This document shows, piece after piece, positions 58,125-64,000 of a stretch of DNA of 64,000 nucleotides. Numbering within the stretch: the stretch's first letter is position 1; the number at the start of each line of letters is the position of its first letter. Under the pieces are notes generated by a model, which was not told the origin of the DNA, ran no database searches, and saw only the letters and a list, made by a program, of their open reading frames with translations. Position numbers and translations under genes: made by a program. Source of the stretch: Streptomyces sp. MJM8645 (GTDB lineage Bacteria > Actinomycetota > Actinomycetes > Streptomycetales > Streptomycetaceae); contig NZ_LJJF01000001.1 in the NCBI RefSeq assembly GCF_001625365.1, positions 6,993,501 through 7,057,500 of the forward strand, in the 5' to 3' direction.

Positions 58125-59930
58125 TCAGAACTCGGAGCTGGGGGCGTCCGTGACGGGGCCGAGGTCGGGTCGGTCGCGCAGGTCGAGGGCTTCGCCGTGG
58201 CGGGTGAGTTCGAGGAGGACGAGGGTGTTGGTGCCCGGGTGCCAGAGCGGGGCGGGGGCGTAGAGGGTGCGCTGCGGGCCCTCGTCGGTGTAGCGGCCGA
58301 GGAGGAAGCCGTTGAGCCAGAGCAGGCCGCGGCCCCAGCCGGGCAGGGCGAGGAAGGCGTCGGCGGGGGTGTCGAGGTCGGTCTCGAAGCGGTGGAAGGC
58401 CGGGTCGCCGTCGGTGGCGGCGGTGGCCGGGTCGAAGGCCAGGCCGCTCAGGTCGGTGAGGGGGAGCGGGCGGATCTCCCAGTCGTGGAGGCGCTGGCGT
58501 TCGTGCGAGACGCCCCGCCGGATGCCCTTGTGGTCGTCGAGTTGGGGGCCGTAGTTGGTGCGGCCGAGCGCCTCGACCAGGATGTCCAGGGTGGTGCCGG
58601 CCGGCGCGGTGGCCAGCGGGAGGGTGGCACCGGGGTCGTTGCGGTCGAGGGTGCCGAGGGGGCGGCCGTCGGCGAAGACCTGGGCGCGGTCGCCGAGGCC
58701 GTCGATGCGCAGCGGCAGGGTGGGGCGGGGGCCGGGGACGCGGGTGCGGTAGTGGATGAGGCCGAGGGACTGGCCGAGGTTCTCCATGGGTTCCGGGACG
58801 GGCCGGTGGTGCGGGGTGGCCAGGGCGTCCAGGGAGTCGAACAGGCGGGCCCGGCCGGTCCTGCGGTCGATGCGGCGCGGGGCCAGGCGGGGCGGCTCGG
58901 CGGGGAGTTCGCCGTCGGGCAGGGGGAGGTACCGGCCGATGACGTCGCGCAGGGCGTGGAACTTGGCGGTGAGTTCGCCGGCCTCGCCGATGGGGGCGTC
59001 GTAGTCGTAGCTGGTGGTGGTGGGCTCGTAGCCCGGGGTGTCGGGGCTGGTGCCGGTGTGGTTGGCGCCGGACCAGAGGCCGAAGTTGGTGCCGCCGTGG
59101 GCCATGTAGAGGTTGACGGAGGCGCCGGTGGCGAGGAGTGCGTCCAGGGAGCGGGCGGACTCCTGCGGGTCGCGGACGTGGTGGGGCCCGCCGACGCGGT
59201 CGAACCAGCCGATCCAGAACTCCATGGCGGCCAGCGGCCCCTTGGGCTGCTGGCGGCGCAGCACCTCGAAGCGCTCGGGGGCGCGGGAGCCGAAGGTCGC
59301 GGTGGCGAGCAGGCCGGGGATCGCGCCGCCCTGCTGCATGAAGTCCTCGGCGCCGTCGGCGGTGAACAGCAGGCAGTCCACGCCGCGCGCGAGGAGGCCG
59401 TCGCGCAGGTGGGCGAGGTAGCCGGCGTCGGTGCCGTAGCTGCCGTACTCGTTCTCGACCTGGACGGCCACGACGGGGCCGCCGCGGCTCGCCAGCAGCG
59501 GCAGCAGCTCGGGCACGAGGGCGTCGAACCAGCCGTCCACGGCGGCCAGGAAGGCGGGGTCGGCGCAGCGCAGGCGCAGGCCGTCGACGGCGAGGAGGCG
59601 TGCGGGCAGGCCGCCGAACTCCCATTCGGCGCAGATGTAGGGGCCGGGCCGCAGGATGACGTCCAGTCCGTGCTGCTGGGCCAGCCGGACGAACCGGGCC
59701 ACGTCCCGCCAGCCGGTGAAGTCGATCTCACCGGTGGGCAGTTCGTGGAAGTTCCAGGGGATGTAGGTGTCCACGGTGTTGACGCCGAGGGCGCGCAGGC
59801 GGCGCAGCCGGTCGTCCCAGAGCTCGGGGTGGACGCGGAAGTAGTGCAGGGCGCCGGCGACGATCCGGTGCGGGGCCCCGTTGCGGCGGAATCCGGAGTC
59901 GTCGTAGTCGAGTTCGATCGTTTCGATCAT
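58125..59930 (-). CDS. Beta-galactosidase, glycoside hydrolase family 35
   Basis: 601 residues, no signal peptide, so cytosolic. Opening RIVAGALHYFRVHPELWDDR is the GH35 start (usually GSIHYFR). The (beta/alpha)8 barrel has PWNFHELPTGEIDFTGWRD, RPGPYICAEWEFGGLPARLL, the acid/base Glu in VQVENEYGSYG and the nucleophile Glu in AMEFWIGWFD. Galactose-binding-like beta domains follow, ending LWLNGFLLGRY. It is the last gene of the minus-strand operon and hydrolyses imported beta-galactosides. Confidence 0.93.
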   Translation of the reverse strand: MIETIELDYDDSGFRRNGAPHRIVAGALHYFRVHPELWDDRLRRLRALGVNTVDTYIPWNFHELPTGEIDFTGWRDVARFVRLAQQHGLDVILRPGPYICAEWEFGGLPARLLAVDGLRLRCADPAFLAAVDGWFDALVPELLPLLASRGGPVVAVQVENEYGSYGTDAGYLAHLRDGLLARGVDCLLFTADGAEDFMQQGGAIPGLLATATFGSRAPERFEVLRRQQPKGPLAAMEFWIGWFDRVGGPHHVRDPQESARSLDALLATGASVNLYMAHGGTNFGLWSGANHTGTSPDTPGYEPTTTSYDYDAPIGEAGELTAKFHALRDVIGRYLPLPDGELPAEPPRLAPRRIDRRTGRARLFDSLDALATPHHRPVPEPMENLGQSLGLIHYRTRVPGPRPTLPLRIDGLGDRAQVFADGRPLGTLDRNDPGATLPLATAPAGTTLDILVEALGRTNYGPQLDDHKGIRRGVSHERQRLHDWEIRPLPLTDLSGLAFDPATAATDGDPAFHRFETDLDTPADAFLALPGWGRGLLWLNGFLLGRYTDEGPQRTLYAPAPLWHPGTNTLVLLELTRHGEALDLRDRPDLGPVTDAPSSEF

Positions 59931-59982
59931 CGCGTGACCAGCTTTCGAGGGTGTGGCACGGGCTGCCAGGGTAGGCCAACGG

Positions 59983-60864
59983 CTACCGGTGTGGCGCGGT
60001 GGCCACGTGGGTGCGGTGGCGGTCGGCCACGGTGGCGAGGGTCTGCGCGCCGGGGGTGGCCCAGATCCGCTCGTTGAAGATCTCGACCTCGATCCAGCCG
60101 GTGTAGCCCGCCGCCGTGACCTGGTCGGTGAGGGAGCGGAAGTCGATGTGGCCGTCGCCGACGTGGCCGCGCCCGAGCAGGACGTCGGCGGGCAGCGGCA
60201 GCGTCCAGTCGCACACCTGGTAGGCGGCGATGCGGCCGTCCCGGCCCGCCCGGGTGAGTTGCTCGGGCAGCGCCGGATCCCACCAGACGTGGTAGCTGTC
60301 GACGACCACGCCGACCTGGGCGGCCGGGTGCGGCGCGGCGAGGTCGAGCGCCTGGCCGAGGGTGGAGACCACGGCGCGGTCGGCGCAGAACATCGGATGC
60401 AGCGGTTCGATGGCCAGTCGTACGCCGAACTGCCCGGCGTACGGCGCGAGTTCGGCGAGCAGGTCGGCGACCCGGGCACGCGCGCCGGGCAGGTCGCGGC
60501 TGCCCTCGGGCAGGCCTCCGACGACCAGCACCAGGGTGTCGGTGCCGAGTTCGGCGGCCTCCTCGACGGCCCGCCGGTTGTCGTCGAGCGCGGCGCGGCG
60601 GCCTTCGGGCCCGGCGGCGGTGAGGAAGCCGCCCCGGCAGAGGCTGCTGACGGTCAGGCCGCTGTCGCGGACCAGCCGGGCGGCGCGGGCCGTTCCGGTC
60701 TCGGCGACCTTGTCCCGCCACAGGCCGATCGCCGGGATGCCCGCCTGCGCGCAGCCCCGGACGGCCTCGGGCAGGGACCAGTGCTTGGTGGTGATCTGGT
60801 TGAGCGAGAGCCGTTCCAGACCGGGGGCGGCGGTACCCCGTTCGGCGGGGTGGGGTGCGGTCAT
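59983..60864 (-). CDS. Sugar phosphate isomerase/epimerase (xylose-isomerase-like TIM barrel)
   Basis: 293 residues from the ATG at 60864, which overlaps the upstream TGA as ATGA; a GTG nine bases upstream is possible. Features of the AP-endonuclease-2-like fold: LNQITTKHWSLPEAVRGCAQ, IPAIGLWRDKV, RLAIEPLHPMFCAD, VGVVVDSYHVWWDP, HVGDGHIDFRSL and GWIEVEIFNE. The Glu/Asp/His metal ligands are in IEP, DSYHVWW, GDGH and VEIF. It probably isomerises or dehydrates the sugar intermediate made by the operon oxidoreductase. Confidence 0.88.
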   Translation of the reverse strand: MTAPHPAERGTAAPGLERLSLNQITTKHWSLPEAVRGCAQAGIPAIGLWRDKVAETGTARAARLVRDSGLTVSSLCRGGFLTAAGPEGRRAALDDNRRAVEEAAELGTDTLVLVVGGLPEGSRDLPGARARVADLLAELAPYAGQFGVRLAIEPLHPMFCADRAVVSTLGQALDLAAPHPAAQVGVVVDSYHVWWDPALPEQLTRAGRDGRIAAYQVCDWTLPLPADVLLGRGHVGDGHIDFRSLTDQVTAAGYTGWIEVEIFNERIWATPGAQTLATVADRHRTHVATAPHR

Positions 60865-62033
60865 GCCGACCACCCGGCCAGGGCGAGGTAGCGGCGCATC
60901 CGGTCGGCCGCGAGCTCGGGGTCGGGGAGCACCCCGGCGGCGTCGGCGAGCCGGAGCAGTTCGACGAGGTGCGGTACGGACCGGCCGCTCTGGGCGCCGG
61001 CCACCATGGTGAAGTGCTCCTGGTGGCCGGCCAGGTAGGCGAGGAAGACCACGCCGGTCTTGTACTGGAAGGTCGGCGCCGCGAAGAGGTGCCGGGCCAG
61101 CGGCAGCGTCGGGCCGAGCAGCGCGTCGTAGCGGGCGGTGTCGCCGGCGTCCAGGGCGTGCAGGGCTGCCGCGGCGTGGCCGGCGATCGGGTCGAAGACG
61201 CCGAGCAGGGCGTCGCTGTGGCCGAGTTCGTCGCCCTTGATCAGTTCGGGGTAGTGGAAGTCGTCGCCGGTGTAGAGCCGCACCCCGGCGGGCAGGGCGC
61301 GGCGCAGCGCGACCTCCCGGTCGGCGTCCAGCAGCGACACCTTGATGCCGTCGATCCGACCGGGGTGTTCGCGGATGAGGGTGAGGACGGTGTCGGTGGC
61401 CGCGTCGAGGTCGGCGGAGCCCCAGTAGCCGTCCAGTGCCGGGTCGAAGGCGGCGCCGAGCCAGTGCAGGATCACCGGCCGGGCGGACTGCCGGATCAGC
61501 CCGTCGTAGACGCGGAGGAAGTCCTCCGGGCCGCGGGCGCGGGAGTTGAGGGCCCGGCTGGCCATCAGGACGGGCTGCGCTCCGGCCGCCTCGACCACGG
61601 CGAGCTGCGCCTCGTAGGCGTCTGCGACCTCGCTCAGGGCGGCGGCCGTGATGTCGCTCAAGGAGCCTGCCGGGTCGGTGAGTTGGTCGGTGCCGACGCC
61701 GCAGGCGAGCCGGCCGCCGACGGCGCGGGCCGCCGCGCCGGAGCGGGTGATGAGTTCGCGGGTGGCGGCCCAGTCCAGGCCCATGCCGCGCTGGGCGGTG
61801 TCCATGGCGTCGGCGACGCCGAGGCCGAGCGACCAGAGGTGGTGGCGGAAGGCGAGGGTGGCGTCCCAGTCCAGGGCGGCCGGGGCGCCGGCGGCGTTGG
61901 CGCCGAGCGGGTCGGCGACGACGTGGGCGGCCGCGAAGGCCGTGCGGGAGGCGGGCGGGTGTGCGGGCAGGTCGAGCGGTGCGGGCTCGCGCAGCCGCAG
62001 CCGGCCGTGTCCGGGCAGGTCGAGTTCGGCCAT
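60861..62033 (-). CDS. DUF993 family protein, dihydrodipicolinate synthase/aldolase-like
   Basis: 390 residues. The ATG at 62033 overlaps the upstream TGA. Family phrases: HVVADPLGANAAG, LDWDATLAFRHHLWSLGLGV, LACGVGTDQL, RPVILHWLGAAFDPALDGYW, and IDGIKVSLLDADREVALR, whose Lys is the candidate Schiff-base residue. YTGDDFHYPELIKGD follows. The class resembles NAL/DHDPS lyases and appears with Gfo/Idh and sugar isomerase genes in sugar catabolic operons. The substrate is not known. Confidence 0.85.
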   Translation of the reverse strand: MAELDLPGHGRLRLREPAPLDLPAHPPASRTAFAAAHVVADPLGANAAGAPAALDWDATLAFRHHLWSLGLGVADAMDTAQRGMGLDWAATRELITRSGAAARAVGGRLACGVGTDQLTDPAGSLSDITAAALSEVADAYEAQLAVVEAAGAQPVLMASRALNSRARGPEDFLRVYDGLIRQSARPVILHWLGAAFDPALDGYWGSADLDAATDTVLTLIREHPGRIDGIKVSLLDADREVALRRALPAGVRLYTGDDFHYPELIKGDELGHSDALLGVFDPIAGHAAAALHALDAGDTARYDALLGPTLPLARHLFAAPTFQYKTGVVFLAYLAGHQEHFTMVAGAQSGRSVPHLVELLRLADAAGVLPDPELAADRMRRYLALAGWSA

Positions 62034-63184
62034 CAGAGCACCAGCTCGGGGACGTCGAGCCGGCGGCCCTCGCGCGCCGAGCGCAGGCCGAGTTCGGCGA
62101 GCTGGACGCCCTTGGCGCCTTCCAGGAGGTCCCACGGGTAGGCGGAGCCGGTCGCCACGTGGCGCAGGAACAGCTCCCACTGCACCTTGAAGCCGTTGTC
62201 GTACTCCTCGTTGGCGGGCACCGGCTGCCACTGGGCGCGGAAGGGGTCGGTGGCCGGGAGGTCCGGGTTCCAGACCGGCCGGGGGGTGGTGGCCCGGTGC
62301 TGGATGCGGCACTCGCGCAGCCCGGCGACGGCGCTGCCCTCGGTGCCGTCGACCTGGAACTCGACCAGTTCGTCCCGGTCGACCCGCACCGCCCAGGAGG
62401 AGTTGATCTGCGCGACGACGCCGCCGGCCAGCTCGAAGACGCCGTACGCGGCGTCGTCGGCGGTGGCGGGGTAGGCCCGGCCCTGTTCGTCGACGCGGCG
62501 GGGGATGTGGGTGGAGGCGTGCGCGTACACCGTGCGGACGGGCCCGAAGAGGTTGTCCAGCACGTAGCGCCAGTGCGGGAACATGTCGAGGATCACGCCG
62601 CCGCCGTCCTCGGCGCGGTAGTTCCAGGACGGGCGCTGGGCGCTCTGCCAGTCGCCCTCGAAGACCCAGTAGCCGAACTCGCCGCGCACGGACAGGATCC
62701 GGCCGAAGAACCCGCCGTCGATCAGCCGCTTGAGCTTGCGCAGCCCGGGCAGGAACAGCTTGTCCTGGACGACGCCGTTGCGGACGCCGGCCGCCCGGGC
62801 GAGGCGGGCCAGCTCCAGGGCGGCGTCGAGGGATTCGGCGGTGGGCTTCTCGGTGTAGACGTGCTTGCCGGCGGCGATCGCGGCGCGCAGGGCGGCCTCC
62901 CGGGCGGGGGTCACCTGGGCGTCGAAGTACACCTCGGTGAGCGGGTGGGCGAGCGCCTCGTCGAGCGAGGTGGTCCAGTGCTCCAGGCCGTGGCGTTCGG
63001 CCAGGGCGCGCAGCTTGGCCTCGTTGCGGCCGAGCAGGATCGGTTCGGGCCAGAGCACCCGGCCGTCGTCGAGGTCGAGGCCGCCCTGCTCGCGGATGGC
63101 GAGGATCGAGCGGACGAGGTGCTGGCGGTGGCCCATGCGGCCGGTGACGCCGTTCAGGACGACGCCGATCACCTTGCGGTCCAC
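62033..63184 (-). CDS. Gfo/Idh/MocA-family oxidoreductase
   Basis: 383 residues. The N-terminal Rossmann start is VIGVVLNGVTGRMGHRQHLV, atypical for GxGxxG but with GVTGRMG. The signature EKP is in KHVYTEKPTAESLDAALELA. The catalytic His region is GGGVILDMFPHWRYVLDNLF. AAGG AGAAC-type Shine-Dalgarno aaggagaac precedes the ATG. It oxidises a sugar or sugar acid with NAD(P) and is first of three genes joined by stop/start overlaps. Confidence 0.9.
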   Translation of the reverse strand: MDRKVIGVVLNGVTGRMGHRQHLVRSILAIREQGGLDLDDGRVLWPEPILLGRNEAKLRALAERHGLEHWTTSLDEALAHPLTEVYFDAQVTPAREAALRAAIAAGKHVYTEKPTAESLDAALELARLARAAGVRNGVVQDKLFLPGLRKLKRLIDGGFFGRILSVRGEFGYWVFEGDWQSAQRPSWNYRAEDGGGVILDMFPHWRYVLDNLFGPVRTVYAHASTHIPRRVDEQGRAYPATADDAAYGVFELAGGVVAQINSSWAVRVDRDELVEFQVDGTEGSAVAGLRECRIQHRATTPRPVWNPDLPATDPFRAQWQPVPANEEYDNGFKVQWELFLRHVATGSAYPWDLLEGAKGVQLAELGLRSAREGRRLDVPELVL

Positions 63185-63221
63185 GGGTGTTCTCCTTGCA
63201 GCTGGTGGTGTTGGTGCTGGC

Positions 63222-63308
63222 GGGGGCGCGGTCAGGCCGTGCAGCTGGTGACGGGGGCGCGGTCAGGCCGTGCAGCTGGTGACGGGGGCGCGGTCAGGCC
63301 GTGCGGTG
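63222..63308. repeat. 31-bp tandem repeats after the dehydrogenase stop codon
   Basis: Copies start at 63222, 63253 and 63284 (the last partial). Each begins gggggcgcggtcaggccgtg. The copy at 63284 contains the stop of the minus-strand dehydrogenase; the others lie in the 109-base spacer, so the gene end has been duplicated into the gap. Confidence 0.9.
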
Positions 63309-64000
63309 GATGCCTTCGGGGTGGACGGCGTGGGCGAACGGCAGGCCCCGCGCGTAGCGGGCGAGCTCGTCGGCCGCGGCGGCGGCCATCCGGTGCAGCT
63401 CGCCGCCGAGCGAGCCGGCCACGTGCGGGGTGAGCAGGACGTTCGGCAGCTCGTACAGCGGTGAGTCGGCGGGCAGGACCTCGGGGACGGTGACGTCGAG
63501 GACGGCGTCCAGGCGGCCGGCGACGAGTTCGTCGGTGAGCGCCTGCTGGTCGACCAGCGAGCCGCGGGAGGTGTTGACCAGGGTGGCGCCGTCGCGCATC
63601 AGGGCGAGCCGGCGGCGGTCCACCAGGTGGTGGGTCTCCGGCAGTTCGGGGGCGTGCACGGTGACCACGTCGGAGGAGGCGCACAGGTCGTCCAGGCCGA
63701 CGGCCCGGGCGCCGAGCGCGGCGGCCTCGGCGGCCTCCACGTACGGGTCGTACAGCAGCAGGTCGAGGTCGTGCGGGCCGAGCAGTTCGAGCACCCGGCG
63801 CCCGATCCGGGAGGCGCCGACGACGCCGACCGTGCGCCGGTAGTTCCCGGCGGCGGCGTAGGCGCCCTGCCAGTCGTGCGGGGCGCGCCGGTGCCGGTAG
63901 TCCTCGCGGATCGCCAGCAGCCGCTTGTTGGCGAGCAGCACGGCGGCGACGGTGTACTCGGCGACGGGCAGCGCGTTGGCCCAGGCCGCCGAGGTCACCT
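63294..64000 (-). CDS. D-isomer-specific 2-hydroxyacid dehydrogenase (5' truncated by window edge)
   Basis: The visible 235 residues form the cofactor domain and C-terminus: TVGVVGASRIGRRVLELLG (GxSxIG cofactor loop), ARAVGLDDLCASSDVVTVHA, ELPETHHLVDRR, the active-site Arg in LVNTSRGSLVDQQAL, and His in VLLTPHVAGSLGGE. Family members are about 320-340 residues, so roughly 100 lie beyond the right edge. It reads into the Gfo/Idh gene with a 109-base gap containing tandem repeats and probably belongs to the same operon. Substrate unknown. Confidence 0.88.
   Translation of the reverse strand, partial: VTSAAWANALPVAEYTVAAVLLANKRLLAIREDYRHRRAPHDWQGAYAAAGNYRRTVGVVGASRIGRRVLELLGPHDLDLLLYDPYVEAAEAAALGARAVGLDDLCASSDVVTVHAPELPETHHLVDRRRLALMRDGATLVNTSRGSLVDQQALTDELVAGRLDAVLDVTVPEVLPADSPLYELPNVLLTPHVAGSLGGELHRMAAAAADELARYARGLPFAHAVHPEGIHRTA

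Noticed and set aside
58197..60077. 626-codon plus-strand frame opposite the GH35 gene
   Set aside because: Gly/Val/Glu-rich, no start context; the GH35 catalytic motifs are intact on the minus strand.
63222..63308. CRISPR-like array
   Set aside because: The 31-bp units are directly adjacent without spacers, so they are simple tandem repeats.

Overview
The window is about 64 kb of very GC-rich DNA with strong third-position G/C bias, many GTG starts, GTGA/ATGA gene overlaps, Tat and Sec exported hydrolases, SARP regulators, a mycosin-like protein and several STAND regulators. Together these point to a chromosomal segment of a Streptomyces/Kitasatospora-type actinomycete. No tRNA, rRNA, CRISPR array or transposase gene was seen. 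Both ends cut through genes.

Left part (1-21 kb): a giant multidomain protein (more than 4,340 residues, open at the left edge) carries a caspase-like 'lonely Cys' region, an OTU-type cysteine protease, six divergent copies of a repeat module, a papain-like cysteine protease, a HExxH zinc protease and a C-terminal cytidine-deaminase-like domain with a Ser/Thr/Pro and RGG tail. This is the architecture of a self-processing polymorphic toxin. It is followed on the same strand by a membrane-anchored Gly/Pro-rich protein, a beta-helix protein fused to two EccA/CbxX AAA+ domains, and a mycosin-like subtilase that has lost its catalytic Asp. A convergent ParA/MinD ATPase with a Pro/Ala-rich N-terminus (EspI-like) closes the block. 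EccA-, MycP- and EspI-like parts suggest a link to type VII secretion, although no EccB/C/D/E or WXG100 gene is in view. A 163-bp MITE-like element with perfect 18-bp terminal inverted repeats abuts the ParA stop codon.

Regulatory block (21.4-31.7 kb): a small unknown protein, an ECF sigma factor, two divergent SARP-BTAD-NB-ARC-TPR activators and a third XRE-NB-ARC-TPR regulator.

Secreted hydrolase block (31.8-45.2 kb): a class C beta-lactamase-type serine hydrolase, an HKD phospholipase-D-like protein, an alkaline-phosphatase-superfamily phosphoesterase, a sphingomyelinase D-like phospholipase, a small secreted protein and a beta-propeller lipoprotein. These are followed by a TetR/NTF2-like pair with two clear operators. 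Next come a ROK regulator, a GH46 chitosanase, a HAD phosphatase and an alginate-lyase-family protein. The chitosanase and the lyase share a palindromic promoter box, suggesting one ROK-controlled polysaccharide regulon.

Right part (45.3-64 kb): coupled micro-ORFs, a DUF5685-type protein with an extreme Cys-rich tail, an XRE-cupin/DHA2 efflux pair, an alpha/beta hydrolase and a DUF2252 protein. A LacI regulator sits next to a Tat-exported PL8 lyase with a LacI-type operator between them. A DinB-like protein, an HTH-DUF2690 membrane protein and a SAM methyltransferase follow. The window ends with a minus-strand carbohydrate operon (2-hydroxyacid dehydrogenase, Gfo/Idh oxidoreductase, DUF993 aldolase-like, sugar-phosphate isomerase/epimerase, GH35 beta-galactosidase) with stop/start overlaps at two of its four junctions. 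Its transporter and regulator are presumably beyond the right edge.
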